This document shows, in pieces, positions 50,765-60,916 of a DNA stretch of 64,000 nucleotides; position 1 is the stretch's first letter, and every line of letters begins with the position of its first letter. The stretch lies in NCBI RefSeq assembly GCF_033842475.1, contig NZ_JAWXYB010000018.1:2215501-2279500 (forward strand), read 5' to 3'. Origin of the DNA: Acidiphilium acidophilum (lineage in GTDB: Bacteria; Pseudomonadota; Alphaproteobacteria; Acetobacterales; Acetobacteraceae). The notes under the pieces are model-generated. The model searched no databases. It saw nothing but the letters and a program-made list of their open reading frames with translations, and was not told where the DNA came from. The translations under genes and the position numbers were made by a program.

Positions 50765-51232
50765 ATGATTTACTCTAAATATTTCATCAAATTTTCGGCC
50801 ATCATCGTATTTTTTGGGTTACTTTTGTCGTCATTTTCCTTCGCGCAGTCACAATCACCTCCCACAGTTGGATGTGGATGTTCGCCACCAATGCCAAAGA
50901 GATTCCTTGTATTTTTTAAGGCTAAGCAGGCTGATTTGAATTCGGGCGCCCTTACAATTATAGGCGAGGCTGCTGACGCGGCACAGCACGAAAAAGGAGC
51001 GTTTTTGACGGTTCAGGGTTACACGTCTTCCAAGCATAAGACAAACGCCGACATGTTGCTCTCACGTCGCCGCGCCGATAATGTCGTGGACGTGCTCGTT
51101 GCAGACGGCGTGTCAAAGCGCCAGATAACCGTCAAAACAACTGGTGCATTTCCTCTGGTTCGGAATGCACCCAAAGCGCTCATTCGGTATAACCGCCGTG
51201 CTCAAATAGTTATATACGCCCCGACTAAGTGA
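50765..51232 (+). CDS. OmpA-domain periplasmic/outer-membrane protein
   Basis: 155 residues: a signal (FIKFSAIIVFFGLLLSSFSFA) cut near AQS, then an OmpA C-terminal peptidoglycan-binding-like domain with LTVQGYTSSKHKTNADMLLSRRRADNVVDVL and RYNRRAQIVI at its end. Two cysteines (CGC) follow the signal region. The family's first strand (RFLVFFKAKQADLN) is recognisable. ATG 50765 starts the signal peptide directly. AT-rich codon use differs from the surrounding chromosome, which suggests acquisition by transfer. Confidence 0.75.
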   Translation: MIYSKYFIKFSAIIVFFGLLLSSFSFAQSQSPPTVGCGCSPPMPKRFLVFFKAKQADLNSGALTIIGEAADAAQHEKGAFLTVQGYTSSKHKTNADMLLSRRRADNVVDVLVADGVSKRQITVKTTGAFPLVRNAPKALIRYNRRAQIVIYAPTK

Positions 51233-51487
51233 CAGGCTGTCTCGAAACGTATGTGACATGATGGGGTGAGGGGCTGGGCGGTCGGGCCAGATCGTGATCG
51301 TCAAAGTTGCATTGCTTTGGACAAGACCTCGATATGGACCCTGACGATTTGGCGACAGCATAGCCACAGGAACCTGCGTCATGGAATGACGTGACGGATG
51401 CCGAACGAATGATCGTACCGGCGTTTTTGCCGCCACCATGTTCCTGCGGATGAAGCGCAAGTGGTAAATGCAGGATTTTATGCGATC
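51233..51487. other. Intergenic region next to tRNA-Arg(CCT), no supported gene
   Basis: 255 bp with only short Ser/Pro/His-rich frames on either strand and no recognisable protein. It abuts the 3' end of the tRNA, where integrated DNA is often found; I found no second copy of that tRNA end in the window. Confidence 0.35.
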
Positions 51488-51564
51488 TGGCGTCCCCGGC
51501 GGGATTCGAACCCACGGCCCCAGGATTAGGAATCCTGTGCTCTATCCTGCTGAGCTACGGAGAC
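51488..51564 (-). tRNA. tRNA-Arg (anticodon CCT)
   Basis: 77 nt with encoded CCA. Acceptor GTCTCCG pairs with CGGGGAC (one G-T), discriminator G. The anticodon loop TTCCTAA gives CCT; T loop GTTCGAATC. Reads leftward, so its 3' end faces the AT-rich OmpA region. Confidence 0.95.
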
Positions 51565-51597
51565 GTGGGCCGATTATAGCGGCACCGGGGCGGCGCG

Positions 51598-52314
51598 TCA
51601 CGCTGCGGCTTCGGTGGCTTCCTGGTTCAGGCGATAGCCGCCGCCTTCGGTGATCAGGAGGCGGGCCTGGTTCGGTTCCGGCTCGATTTTCTGGCGCAGG
51701 CGGTAGACGTGGGTTTCCAGCGTGTGGGTGGTGACCGCCGCGTTGTAGCCCCAGACTTCGTTGAGCAGGATCTGGCGGCCGACCGATTTGCCCCCGGCGC
51801 GGTAGAGGAATTTCAGGATGGCGGCTTCCTTGTCGGTCAGGCGGATGCGGCGGTTCTTGACCGGTTCGTGGAGGAGTTTCATCGCCGGGCGGAAGGTGTA
51901 GGGGCCGATCTGGAGCACGGCGTCCTCGCTGCTCTCGAAATTGCGCAGATGGGCGCGCAGGCGGGCGAGCAGTTCGGCAAGGCGGAACGGCTTTGCGATA
52001 TAGTCGTTGGCACCGGAATCGAGGCCGCGCACCACGTCCTGCTCCTCGGCGGCGCCGGTGAGCATGATGATCGGGATTTTCAGGCCGGCTTCGCGCAGGC
52101 GGCCGCAGAAGGCCCGGCCATCGCCATCGGGCAGGCCGACATCGAGGATGATGGCGTCGAAGCGGTTTTCGCCCTTGGCGAGGATCTGCTCGGCTTCGGC
52201 GATCGTTCCGGCCTCGACCGGCGCGAACTCGCGATCCGCCCGCAGCTGGTCGGTCAGCGTGGTGCGAAGGGCCAGATCATCGTCAACGATCAGGATCGGA
52301 TGATGGGTCGTCAT
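51598..52314 (-). CDS. OmpR/PhoB-family response regulator
   Basis: 238 residues: receiver domain with acidic pocket VDDD (about 10-13), phospho-acceptor Asp58 (AIILDVGLPDGDG), conserved Thr (MLTGA) and Lys (AKPF); then a winged-helix DNA-binding domain (LTDKEAAILKFLYRAGGKSV, HTLETHVYRLRQKIE). It has no adjacent sensor kinase gene, so its partner is elsewhere. The promoter probably lies in the 328 bp before ribA. Confidence 0.88.
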   Translation of the reverse strand: MTTHHPILIVDDDLALRTTLTDQLRADREFAPVEAGTIAEAEQILAKGENRFDAIILDVGLPDGDGRAFCGRLREAGLKIPIIMLTGAAEEQDVVRGLDSGANDYIAKPFRLAELLARLRAHLRNFESSEDAVLQIGPYTFRPAMKLLHEPVKNRRIRLTDKEAAILKFLYRAGGKSVGRQILLNEVWGYNAAVTTHTLETHVYRLRQKIEPEPNQARLLITEGGGYRLNQEATEAAA

Positions 52315-52642
52315 TGCGCGGTTCCTTCGAAATGCCGGGTGATCCGGGTTCTGTCATTGTTGCGATAGACGCTAGATGCCGTCGAGGCCACCCCGATTAC
52401 AGGGCCGGGTGGCCGAATTCGAGGCGCGGAGGGCCGGTTTCGGCGCCCGGGCCTCTCACATGCGTGTGACCGGACGGTTCGATATGATAGGAAAACGCGC
52501 GGCGCGGGCTCCGGCACGTCCGCCAGCGTCGGGGCGGCTGTGTCTGCGTCGATTGCGGCCTTGGCGGATCCCGCGGACAGCGCCATATCGATACGACTCC
52601 TCGGTACTCCGACCGATATTGGGACCTCACGAACGAATTGCC

Positions 52643-53812
52643 ATGATTTCAGTGCAAACCGATCAATCCGATCTGCCCGCCTCCCCCGGCAACTCCTATT
52701 CCGGGGTGGAGACGCACGCGACCATGGGGGTGCCGCGGACCCGGGCGGTGCATCGCGCGGTGGCGGATGCGCGGCGCGGGGTGCCGGTGATCGTGGCGGG
52801 GCCGCATCCGCTGATCGTCGGGCCGGCCGAGACGCTGGGCGCGGAGGGGTTGCATCTGATCGATCGGCTGAGCGCGGGGCCGGCCTCGCTGGTGCTGGCG
52901 CCGAGCCGGGCGGCTGCCGTGCTGCGCACGCCGATTGCCGATGATGCGCAGGCGGTTGCGCTGGCGCTGAGCCGCCCGCTGATCGACGTGGCGACGCTGC
53001 GGCGGGTGGCGGACCCGACGCTGGAACAGATCATGCCGAATTTCACCCGGACCGCGCCACCGGAACAGGCCGGGGCGGCGCTGGCGCTCGGCAAGCTCGC
53101 GCGGTTGCTGCCGGCGATGGTGGTGGCCCCGGTGCGGCCGGGATGGGCGTCCCTGCCGCTCGGGGCGGGGCTGCTGGTGGTGCCGGCGGCGGATTTGCTG
53201 ACCTATCCGACCGAACTCGCGGCGACGCTGCACCGGGTCGCCGAGGTTGCGATCCCGCTCGACGATGCGCCGGATGCGCGGCTGATTGCGTTTCGCGCGC
53301 TGGATCAGGGGATCGAGCACATGGCCATACTGGTCGGTGACCCGCTGCGGGAGGCGGCGCCGCTGGTGCGGATTCATTCCGAGTGTTTCACCGGGGATCT
53401 GCTCGGCTCGCTGCGGTGCGATTGCGGGCCGCAACTGAAGGGGGCGATCAGGCGGATGGCCGAATCGGGGGCCGGGGCGGTGCTTTATCTGGCGCAGGAG
53501 GGGCGCGGCATCGGGCTGATCAACAAGCTGCGCGCCTATACGCTGCAGGATCGCGGGCTCGATACGGTGGATGCCAACCGCGCGCTCGGCTGGCAGGCGG
53601 ATGAGCGGAATTTCCACATCGCCGCCGCCATGCTGGATGCGCTGGGTTTGAAGCGCATCCGGCTGCTGACCAATAATCCGGAGAAGCTGGCGGGGCTGCT
53701 GGCGTGCGGGGTGGATGTGGCGGAGCGGGTGCCGCACATCATGGAGCCGAACGGGGTCAATGACGGGTATCTGGCGACCAAGGCGCGCCGCTTCGGCCAT
53801 CTGCTTGGTTGA
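52643..53812 (+). CDS. ribA: GTP cyclohydrolase II with alphaproteobacterial N-terminal extension
   Basis: First step of riboflavin synthesis: GTP to a diaminopyrimidine, formate and pyrophosphate. The C-terminal ~200 residues form RibA, with the zinc site ECFTGDLLGSLRCDCG (three cysteines), GRGIGLINKLRAY (GTP binding, catalytic Arg) and RLLTNNPEKL. The first ~180 residues are not a DHBP synthase (no catalytic RibB motifs) and their role is unknown. ATG 52643 gives 389 residues; the frame is open further upstream but that part is Arg/Pro-rich and not conserved-looking. Its stop overlaps the next gene. Confidence 0.88.
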   Translation: MISVQTDQSDLPASPGNSYSGVETHATMGVPRTRAVHRAVADARRGVPVIVAGPHPLIVGPAETLGAEGLHLIDRLSAGPASLVLAPSRAAAVLRTPIADDAQAVALALSRPLIDVATLRRVADPTLEQIMPNFTRTAPPEQAGAALALGKLARLLPAMVVAPVRPGWASLPLGAGLLVVPAADLLTYPTELAATLHRVAEVAIPLDDAPDARLIAFRALDQGIEHMAILVGDPLREAAPLVRIHSECFTGDLLGSLRCDCGPQLKGAIRRMAESGAGAVLYLAQEGRGIGLINKLRAYTLQDRGLDTVDANRALGWQADERNFHIAAAMLDALGLKRIRLLTNNPEKLAGLLACGVDVAERVPHIMEPNGVNDGYLATKARRFGHLLG

Positions 53813-54308
53813 GCCGCAGCGCATCGCCACGTTGCGCGAGGGCGCGCTGTGGTTCGACGGGCGGCGGTTTCCCGCTGCCATCGGCGCGCATGGCGTGGTG
53901 GCGCACAAGGAGGAAGGCGATAGCGGGACGCCGTCGGCGCTGATGGCGCTGCGCCGGGTGCTGTATCGGGCCGACCGGATCGCGCCGCCGCGCGCCGCCG
54001 TTGCGATCGAGCCGATCGCGCCGGATGACGGGTGGTGCGACGACCCTGCCCATGCCGACTACAACCGGATGATCCGCCTGCCCCACCCCGGGCGGCACGA
54101 GGCGTTGTGGCGCGGCGATGGGTTGTATGACGTGATCGGGGTGCTCGGCTGGAACGATGATCCGGTCCGGCGCGGTCGGGGTTCGGCGATTTTTCTGCAT
54201 GTCGCGCGGGCGGATTTCCGGCCGACCGAGGGTTGCATCGCGCTGGCCGCCGCCGACCTGCTCGGCGTGCTCGCCCAGGGGCTGGGCGGGATCGACACGC
54301 GCGGCTGA
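53805..54308 (+). CDS. L,D-transpeptidase (YkuD family)
   Basis: 167 residues. The catalytic YkuD signature is present as FLHVARADFRPTEGCIAL, with His and the nucleophile Cys. Such enzymes cross-link peptidoglycan or attach lipoproteins to it. No signal peptide is visible from TTG 53805, which overlaps the ribA stop by 8 bp; a cytoplasmic start would be odd for a wall enzyme, so export may be unconventional or the start misplaced. Confidence 0.72.
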   Translation: MVEPQRIATLREGALWFDGRRFPAAIGAHGVVAHKEEGDSGTPSALMALRRVLYRADRIAPPRAAVAIEPIAPDDGWCDDPAHADYNRMIRLPHPGRHEALWRGDGLYDVIGVLGWNDDPVRRGRGSAIFLHVARADFRPTEGCIALAAADLLGVLAQGLGGIDTRG

Positions 54309-54373
54309 GGAGGCCGCTGGACGGCGGGGGATCGGAAAGTTGACAACCGCGCCGGGTTGGCCAATTCCGGCGC

Positions 54374-54718
54374 ATGGACAGCGCAACGATAGATCATGCC
54401 GATTTCGAGCGGGTCGATATCCGGGTCGGGATCGTGGTCGACGCCAAACCGTTTCCCGAAGCGCGCAAGCCGGCGATCAAGCTGTGGATCGATTTCGGCG
54501 GCACGATCGGGGTCCGGCGATCCTCGGCGCAGCTCACGGCGCATTACACGCCGGACCGGCTGCTCGGGCGGCAGGTATGCGCGGTGGTGAATTTTCCGCC
54601 CCGGCAGATCGGGCCGTTCATTTCGGAAGTTCTCACCCTCGGTATGCCGGACGATAATGGCGCGGTCGTTCTGGTGCGCCCTGATTTCGACGTGCCGGTC
54701 GGCGGGAAATTATTCTGA
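54374..54718 (+). CDS. csaA: tRNA-binding protein, CsaA-like
   Basis: 114 residues forming an OB-fold tRNA-binding domain (EMAP II/CsaA type): [22 protein letters not shown] at the start, [18 protein letters not shown] in the middle and the end GGKLF. CsaA proteins have export-related chaperone activity in Bacillus. The stop overlaps the start of gpt by 1 base (TGATG region at 54716-54720), so the two are co-translated. Confidence 0.85.
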   Translation: MDSATIDHADFERVDIRVGIVVDAKPFPEARKPAIKLWIDFGGTIGVRRSSAQLTAHYTPDRLLGRQVCAVVNFPPRQIGPFISEVLTLGMPDDNGAVVLVRPDFDVPVGGKLF

Positions 54719-55188
54719 TGGCTCAACATTATTATACCGTGTCGTGGGACCAGCTGCATCGCGACTCCAAGGCGCTGGCATGGCGGCTCAGCACCATGAC
54801 GCCGTTCGACGGGATCGTGGCGATTACCCGTGGCGGGCTGATCCCGGCGGCGATTATTGCGCGCGAGCTGGAATGCCGGTTGATCGAGACGGTTTCGATC
54901 GTCACCTACGATGATGAGCGGCGCGGCGAACCGCGCATTACCAAGCCGCCGGTCGCCGCGGGGGATGGCACCGGGTTTCTGATCATCGACGATCTGGTGG
55001 ATACCGGGACCACGGCGCGGCAGGTGCGCGCCCTGTTGCCCCGGGCGCATTTCGCGACGGTTTATGCCAAGCCCGCCGGGAAAGAGCTGGTCGATACCTT
55101 CATCACCGAAGTGTCGCAGGATACCTGGATCCTGTTTCCGTGGGACACCGAGGCGCAGTTCGTCGCGCCGATCATGCGCAAGGCGTGA
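54718..55188 (+). CDS. gpt: Xanthine(-guanine) phosphoribosyltransferase
   Basis: 156 residues, purine salvage enzyme making XMP/GMP from PRPP and base. It shows [18 protein letters not shown] (pyrophosphate loop region) and the PRPP-binding motif [17 protein letters not shown] (about 88-104), then [11 protein letters not shown] near the end, as in E. coli Gpt (152 residues). Follows csaA directly. Confidence 0.9.
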   Translation: MAQHYYTVSWDQLHRDSKALAWRLSTMTPFDGIVAITRGGLIPAAIIARELECRLIETVSIVTYDDERRGEPRITKPPVAAGDGTGFLIIDDLVDTGTTARQVRALLPRAHFATVYAKPAGKELVDTFITEVSQDTWILFPWDTEAQFVAPIMRKA

Positions 55189-55223
55189 TGCGCCGATCGG
55201 GCGCGACGGGTGGGCCGCCCGGC

Positions 55224-56087
55224 TCAGCCGGGGAGATGGCGGGCGATGTAGGGCGGTAGCCAGAAGGCGGCGACATGGACCTGGGGCGACCAGTATTCCG
55301 TGGTTCCGGCAATTCCCGCCGCCTGTGCCCGTTCCGCGATGGTCGCGACCGGCAGGGTTGTGAGGCTGGGGTCCTTGCCGGCCCAGCCCAGCGTCATGTA
55401 GCCGCCGACATAGGTGGGGACGGCGGCGACATAGGCGGTGACGTGGGGGAAGAATTTCCGCCGCCGGGCCGAGGTTTCGCGCAGTTCGTCGGCCTGCATG
55501 AAGGGCACGCCGCACTGGTTCACGATGAGGCCGCGCCCGGTGAGGATGCGGGCGCAATTGCTGTAGAAATCATCGGTGAACAGGACTTCGCCGACGCCGA
55601 TCGGGTCGGTGCTGTCGACGATGATGACGTCGAACGACGCATCGGGCGCTTTTCTGACATAGTCGATCCCGTCGCCGACGATGACGTCCGCGCGCGGATC
55701 GGTCCAGGTATCGCCGCCGATGTTGGGCAGGAATTCCTTGGACAGCCGGATCACCTCGCCGTCGATTTCGACCATGACCGCTTTGGTGACGCCCGGGTGC
55801 ATCAGCACCCGGCGGAGCACGCCGCCGTCTCCGGCGCCGATGATCAGGACCGATTTCGCATCGCCATGGGCGAGCAGCGGCACGTGAGCGAGCATTTCCT
55901 GATAGACGAATTCATCGCGTTCGGTGATCTGCACGATCCCGTCGAGCAGCATCACCCGGCCGTGGAATTCGCTTTCGAAGATGGCGATATCCTGAAAGGC
56001 GCTTTTCGCCCGGGCGAGTTCGCGCGTGACGCCGAAGCGCTGGCCCCAGAAAGGGTAGAGGGTTTCGTTCACCCACATATCGGTCAT
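55224..56087 (-). CDS. speE: Spermidine synthase (polyamine aminopropyltransferase)
   Basis: Transfers an aminopropyl group from decarboxylated S-adenosylmethionine to putrescine. 287 residues with an N-terminal beta-hairpin domain (LFPFWGQ-like start, FQDIAIFESEFHGRVMLLDG) and a Rossmann methyltransferase-like domain: IIGAGDGGVLRRVLMH (about 87-102; Gly-Ala-Gly where GGG is usual) and the catalytic DSTDPIGVGEVLFT. It lies just downstream of speD, which makes its co-substrate, with a hairpin between them. Confidence 0.92.
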   Translation of the reverse strand: MTDMWVNETLYPFWGQRFGVTRELARAKSAFQDIAIFESEFHGRVMLLDGIVQITERDEFVYQEMLAHVPLLAHGDAKSVLIIGAGDGGVLRRVLMHPGVTKAVMVEIDGEVIRLSKEFLPNIGGDTWTDPRADVIVGDGIDYVRKAPDASFDVIIVDSTDPIGVGEVLFTDDFYSNCARILTGRGLIVNQCGVPFMQADELRETSARRRKFFPHVTAYVAAVPTYVGGYMTLGWAGKDPSLTTLPVATIAERAQAAGIAGTTEYWSPQVHVAAFWLPPYIARHLPG

Positions 56088-56103
56088 TGATCGGTCTCCA
56101 TAC

Positions 56104-56134
56104 CAAAACGCCGCCCTGCCGGAGCAGGACGGCG
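56104..56134 (-). terminator. Hairpin between speD and speE
   Basis: On the minus strand CGCCGTCCTGC pairs with GCAGGGCGGCG (56109-56134), followed by TTTT. This could be a terminator after speD or a partial one that lowers speE expression relative to speD. The speE promoter or leader must lie within the same 69-bp gap if termination is complete. Confidence 0.6.
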
Positions 56135-56156
56135 TGCCGGTTTCAGTCTGGTGGAA

Positions 56157-56621
56157 TCAGGAGGTCAGCCCGCGGCGCTGTTCGCCGACCTGCACGTCGT
56201 TCGGTGAGAACGCCGCGCGCAGGAAGGGAATCGCCTTGTACGGGTCGCATTCGCCGCACATGAAAATATCGATCGCGGCAAAACCGCGTTCGGGCCATGT
56301 GTGGATCGAGATATGGCTTTCCGCCAGCACCACCACGCCGGACACGCCGCCATTGGGGGTGAAATGATGGAAATGACTGTGCAGGATCGTCGCCCCGGCG
56401 GCGAGCGCCCCGTCGCGCAGCGTCACGTCGATCAGGGCGGGGTCGTCGAGCCTGTCGGCCCCCCACAGATCGATGAGCAGATGCGTACCGGCGAACTTCA
56501 CGCCGTCACGTTCCACGAAATAATCCTTCGGCACGGCGACATCATCGACCGTGTCATGAGCAAACGTCTGGTTTTCGCTCGGAATTTCCGAGACCATCCC
56601 CAGTCGGGCAAGTGCGTTCAT
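56157..56621 (-). CDS. speD: S-adenosylmethionine decarboxylase proenzyme
   Basis: Makes decarboxylated S-adenosylmethionine for SpeE. 154 residues, the short prokaryotic class that self-cleaves at Glu-Ser: ESHISIHTWPE gives a pyruvoyl group from Ser102. Further conserved features are HLLIDLWG and the catalytic His/Cys residues in HSHFHHF and FMCGECDPYKA. ATG 56621 gives a normal length with a ~40-residue leader before the conserved part; ATG 56663 adds unlikely residues. Confidence 0.92.
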   Translation of the reverse strand: MNALARLGMVSEIPSENQTFAHDTVDDVAVPKDYFVERDGVKFAGTHLLIDLWGADRLDDPALIDVTLRDGALAAGATILHSHFHHFTPNGGVSGVVVLAESHISIHTWPERGFAAIDIFMCGECDPYKAIPFLRAAFSPNDVQVGEQRRGLTS

Positions 56622-56859
56622 CGCGAACCCCCTCAACCAGTGACAGCCTGTAGAACGCAGCACCGCGCCACGCCCCCCGGGGCCAAAGAGAGCGCGATAT
56701 GCGCAGAAATGTCCTGAGGCGCAAGGGCTTGGCGCCGATAGTTATGTGAAATTTTGCCCCATGGCGCACAGGGCGGTCATGCGGGGGGCCGGTGGCGGTC
56801 GATCGCGGTACACCGGTCGGCATGATCGGGATGTCGCGGTCCACAAGCAGTGGACCGTT

Positions 56860-58767
56860 TCAGAACTCCTCCCACGACGAGTCGCTCGAACTGACTGCGA
56901 CGAGGTTCGGTCTCGCTTGGGTCGGTACGGATGCGGGGTTCGTGCTTTGCCTGGCGGCTCCGGACGCGAAAGGGCGCGTGGCCAGATTGCGTCGCTCGAC
57001 TTGACGCTGACGCGCCGGTGCCGGCTCGACATCGCCAATCACGAATCCCTCGACCAGTCTTGCGAGTTCGGCGGCTTCGCTGGAGAGGCCGTGGCTTGCG
57101 GCCGTCGCCTGTTCGACCATGGCGGCGTTCTGCTGCGTGACCTGATCCATCTGATTGACCGCCACGTTGACCTCGTGCAGGCCAGTGGACTGTTCGCTGG
57201 CCGAGGCGGCGATGTCGGTGATCAGCACGTTGAGCCGGGCGACCTGATCCGCGATCCGGCCCAGCGCCTGCCCGGTTTCGCCGACCAGGCGGACGCCCAC
57301 CGCGACCTGTTGCCCGGAAGCGGAGATCAGCCCCTGGATCTCTTTCGCCGCAGAGGCGGAGCGTTGCGCCAAGGCGCGCACTTCCGTCGCGACCACGGCG
57401 AAGCCCCGCCCGGCATCGCCCGCGCGAGCGGCTTCGATCCCCGCATTCAGGGCGAGCAGATTGGTCTGGAAAGCGATTTCGTCGATCAGGTCGACGATTT
57501 TGTCGATCTGGCGGGATGATCCTTCGATCGCGCTCATCGCCTTCACGGTTTCGAGCACGACGTCGCCGGACTGTTTCGCGTCCTGCCCGGCAGCCGAGGC
57601 CAGATCCCGTACGTCGCTGCTGCGCAGGGCCGTGGTGCGGACCGTTGCGGTGATCTGATCCATGGCGGCTGCGGTTTCCTGGAGTGTCGCCGCCTGTTGC
57701 TCGGTGCGCCGCGCCAGGTCGTCGGACGCTTGCGTGATCTCGCTGGCGCCGGCACGCACGCCGGCGCTGCTCACGGCAATGGCGGTCATGGCGGTCTGCA
57801 ATTTCGCGATCGCCCCGTTGAAATCGCGCCCGAGTTTTTCGTATCGGCCGGGCAGCGTGCCATCGATCCGATAGGTCAGGTTGCCCGTTTCGAGTTGCTC
57901 CAACCCTGCCGCCACCGCAGTGATCGCCAGCGTCTGGCTTCGGGTGATGGAGCGCTGTTCGGCGGCCAGGCGTCGACTTACGTCATCGGCCTCCTGACGC
58001 TTGGCGATCGCAAGCTCCATGGCGGCCAACTGCCCGGACCCGATGATCTCCAGATTGTCGATGTTGGCCGCAACCGACCCGACACACGGCCTGGTCGGGG
58101 GGATCCGGGTCGAGGACCCGACGATCGATGCGGATGGTACGCCCACGAACAGAATACCGATCACCCGATCATCCCGCAGGATCGGCTCGTACACCGTGAT
58201 GTAGGACTCGCCGAGAATCTCGGTGACGCCACGGTAGCTGAGACCCTGTACGAGCACGCGCTCATACACCGGCCCGGGCGCGAGCGTGGTTCCGATCGCG
58301 CGGGTACCCGCTTGAGTCAGGACGTTGGTGGATACGCGTCGATCGCGCGCGAAAATCGTGGCGGCACCGCCAAATTTTGCCTTCACTTGATCGACGAGCT
58401 CGAAATCGCCGTTGATCCGGTGGTCGCCGAACCAGAGATCCTCGCGCTCCAGGCGCGCTTCACCATAGTCCTGGGTCAGACTACGCAACATGTCGATATT
58501 CTGGCTGAGGGCGTTTTGCGTCAGCATCATGCGCTCATGTTCCGCCGCACGGGCGACGACCGCCGCAATATGGTCGCAGACGGGCTTCAATTGTTGTCTG
58601 GCCCAGACCCGCTCGATCAAAACACCGAGGCCAACGACGACGACGGAGAGGGCAAGCGGAAGCCAGCTCATGGCCGGTTCCCCGCGGTCCGAGACCTCCA
58701 CCCTGCGGAGCACCCGCTGATCGTGAGACTTCTGTTCAAGAAAAGCTTCTCCGTTCACGACCGACAT
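56860..58767 (-). CDS. Methyl-accepting chemotaxis protein with Cache-type sensor
   Basis: 635 residues. One transmembrane helix ([20 protein letters not shown]) near residues 35-55, then a Cache_3-like ligand-binding domain ([39 protein letters not shown]), a helical linker and the signalling domain with the invariant hairpin tip ([27 protein letters not shown] region). The second helix is not obvious, so topology is uncertain. It ends in the pentapeptide SWEEF, a CheR/CheB docking tail. ATG 58767 is chosen over upstream starts lacking a ribosome-binding site. It is divergent from the second MCP. Confidence 0.88.
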   Translation of the reverse strand: MSVVNGEAFLEQKSHDQRVLRRVEVSDRGEPAMSWLPLALSVVVVGLGVLIERVWARQQLKPVCDHIAAVVARAAEHERMMLTQNALSQNIDMLRSLTQDYGEARLEREDLWFGDHRINGDFELVDQVKAKFGGAATIFARDRRVSTNVLTQAGTRAIGTTLAPGPVYERVLVQGLSYRGVTEILGESYITVYEPILRDDRVIGILFVGVPSASIVGSSTRIPPTRPCVGSVAANIDNLEIIGSGQLAAMELAIAKRQEADDVSRRLAAEQRSITRSQTLAITAVAAGLEQLETGNLTYRIDGTLPGRYEKLGRDFNGAIAKLQTAMTAIAVSSAGVRAGASEITQASDDLARRTEQQAATLQETAAAMDQITATVRTTALRSSDVRDLASAAGQDAKQSGDVVLETVKAMSAIEGSSRQIDKIVDLIDEIAFQTNLLALNAGIEAARAGDAGRGFAVVATEVRALAQRSASAAKEIQGLISASGQQVAVGVRLVGETGQALGRIADQVARLNVLITDIAASASEQSTGLHEVNVAVNQMDQVTQQNAAMVEQATAASHGLSSEAAELARLVEGFVIGDVEPAPARQRQVERRNLATRPFASGAARQSTNPASVPTQARPNLVAVSSSDSSWEEF

Positions 58768-59063
58768 GATCGATGTATCCGAACTGTGCCTCAAAGATAT
58801 TAACGGATAGTTAACCGCCAGACCTTCCGTTTGCGCCCGGTGCAAGCGGTCTTGCGTGCTGAAGCCAATCAGGGGGGCGGATCAAACTCGGAGGGGGGAC
58901 AGCGGCGCTGGACGTTGAGCGATCGGCCATAATCGGATCTCGCCGTTAACGATGGGGTAATCTTTGGTCGCTATCGTGATGAATGGGGGTTGGAGTCGCG
59001 CGGTGCCGACACGCGATGCGTTCGATCCCGACCGTTAACATCAAGACAAGTGGCGAGGCGCAC

Positions 59064-60581
59064 ATGCTGACCTGGTTCCGTGAGACCGCTCCGATCCGTT
59101 TGAAGCTTACCGTGGCATTTGCAATGGAAAGCGCGTTGGTGCTCGTTTGTCTCGGTGCGGCGGCGAGCGCCTCCGATCCGGCGCGGAGCAGCGTTCCGCT
59201 TGTGGTGGGTATCGCCGCGCTGCTGGTCTCGATCGGCCTCGGTTATGTCATGCGGCGGGCCATCGCCTATCCTTATGTCATCATGGTCGAACGCATGGAG
59301 GCGCTGGCGGCGGGGGATCTCGATTCGCCGATCCGGTTCACCCGGCATCGTGACTGCGTGGGACGGCTGACCAAGGCGATGGACGGATTTCGGACCATGA
59401 TGATCGCGCGCAACAAGGCTGAGGAAGGGCTGACGTCGCGCATGGAACTCGAAGAGCAGCGGGCGCGCGCCGAAGCGGAGCGTGAGGCAGCGGCCAGGGC
59501 GCTGGAGCACGTGGTCCGCTCCCTGGCCGAAGGACTTGATCGGCTTTCCTCGGGCGTGCTCACCTATCGGATTAACGAGGCATTCGCCCCGGACTACGAA
59601 CGGCTGCGCGGCGACTTCAACGGGGCGCTCGCCCGACTTCAGGAAACCATGAGAACCGTCGCGACCAATACGGCGGCGATCCGGTCCGGGACCGGTGAGA
59701 TTTCGTCGGCTGCCGATGATCTGTCGCGGCGTACCGAGCAGCAGGCGGCCAGCCTTGAGCAGACTGCGGCGGCGCTGGATCAGATCACCGCGACGGTGGG
59801 CAAGACCGCTGAGGGTGCGACCCATGCGCGTGACGTGGTGGGGACGGCTCAGGCCGATGCGGAACGCAGCGGGGCGGTGGTGCGTGAGGCCGTGGCGGCG
59901 ATGAGCGGGATCGAGGCCTCGTCGCTCCAGATCAGCAATATTATCGGTGTGATCGATGAAATTGCTTTCCAGACCAATTTGTTGGCCTTGAACGCGGGGG
60001 TCGAGGCCGCACGCGCCGGGGATGCCGGGCGTGGATTTGCGGTGGTCGCCTCGGAAGTCAGGGCGCTTGCCCAGCGCTCAGCGGATGCGGCCAAGGAAAT
60101 CAAGGCGCTGATTTCAACGTCGTCGAAGCAGGTCGGCAGCGGGGTCGAACTGGTCGGGCAGACCGGCAAGGCGCTGCAGCATCTGGTCGTTCAGATCGGC
60201 GAGATCAACCAGATCGTCGTGCAGATCGCGGCCTCTGCCCAGGAGCAGGCGACCGGGCTGCATCAGGTGAATGCCGCAGTCAATCAGATGGATCAGGTCA
60301 CGCAGCAGAACGCCGCGATGGTGGAGCAATCGACCGCGGCGAGCCATGCGCTGGCTCAGGAGACCGAGCAGCTCGCGACATTGATCGCGCAGTTCCAGAT
60401 CGGCGATGTTGCCGCGCCACCGTCACGCCAGGTGATTCGCAAACCTGTCGCGCGACTGGCCCCGGCCGCGCGCCCTGCCAAGCTATCCCGGCCAGTGGCG
60501 ACCCCGATGAAGGCAGCCGCAGCGGGCACATCGCGCAAGCTCGCGGTCGTTGCGGATGCCGATAACTGGGAGGAGTTCTGA
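59064..60581 (+). CDS. Methyl-accepting chemotaxis protein without periplasmic domain
   Basis: 505 residues. Two closely spaced N-terminal helices ([38 protein letters not shown]) leave almost no periplasmic domain; a HAMP domain and the MCP signalling hairpin follow ([20 protein letters not shown] tip). The C-terminus NWEEF is a CheR/CheB docking pentapeptide. It heads the rightward chemotaxis operon (STAS, CheY, CheA, CheW) and probably senses an internal or membrane signal such as energy state. ATG 59064 starts the first helix properly. Confidence 0.88.
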   Translation: MLTWFRETAPIRLKLTVAFAMESALVLVCLGAAASASDPARSSVPLVVGIAALLVSIGLGYVMRRAIAYPYVIMVERMEALAAGDLDSPIRFTRHRDCVGRLTKAMDGFRTMMIARNKAEEGLTSRMELEEQRARAEAEREAAARALEHVVRSLAEGLDRLSSGVLTYRINEAFAPDYERLRGDFNGALARLQETMRTVATNTAAIRSGTGEISSAADDLSRRTEQQAASLEQTAAALDQITATVGKTAEGATHARDVVGTAQADAERSGAVVREAVAAMSGIEASSLQISNIIGVIDEIAFQTNLLALNAGVEAARAGDAGRGFAVVASEVRALAQRSADAAKEIKALISTSSKQVGSGVELVGQTGKALQHLVVQIGEINQIVVQIAASAQEQATGLHQVNAAVNQMDQVTQQNAAMVEQSTAASHALAQETEQLATLIAQFQIGDVAAPPSRQVIRKPVARLAPAARPAKLSRPVATPMKAAAAGTSRKLAVVADADNWEEF

Positions 60582-60586
60582 GCGTC

Positions 60587-60916
60587 ATGACCAGGCGGAC
60601 GCGTATAGCCAAGAGCAATGGCAAGAGCATTGGCAAGATGAAAATAAGGCTCGATCCCGTGCTCGATATCAAGGCGGCAGCGCCACTTTATGCGCTGTTA
60701 AGCAGCAGGCGCGGGGGTGATCTCGCAATCGATGCCAGCGCGGTTGAGCGAATTGGCGGGCAGTGCCTGCAGGTGTTGCTTGCGGCGCGTGCGCGCTGGG
60801 AGGCCGATCAGCGTAGATTTCTGATCGAGGGATTTTCCCCCGATGTGATCGCCACGCTGAGATTGATGGGCATCGAGCCCGCCGCGTTCGATCATCGAAG
60901 GGAAACAGACGCTTGA
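60587..60916 (+). CDS. STAS-domain protein of the chemotaxis operon
   Basis: 109 residues. After a basic leader, MKIRLDPVLDIKAAAPLYALL and GGDLAIDASAVERIGGQCLQVLLAA follow the STAS (anti-sigma-factor antagonist) fold. The SpoIIAA phospho-serine position is here Gly-Gly, so regulation by phosphorylation is unlikely. An internal ATG at 60638 could be the real start. The stop overlaps the cheY TTG start (TTGA), so the genes are coupled. Confidence 0.72.
   Translation: MTRRTRIAKSNGKSIGKMKIRLDPVLDIKAAAPLYALLSSRRGGDLAIDASAVERIGGQCLQVLLAARARWEADQRRFLIEGFSPDVIATLRLMGIEPAAFDHRRETDA

Noticed and set aside
50304-50768. 154-codon plus-strand ORF over the aldolase start and the intergenic region
   Set aside because: Its first part is antisense to the aldolase and the rest has no family match or start signal.
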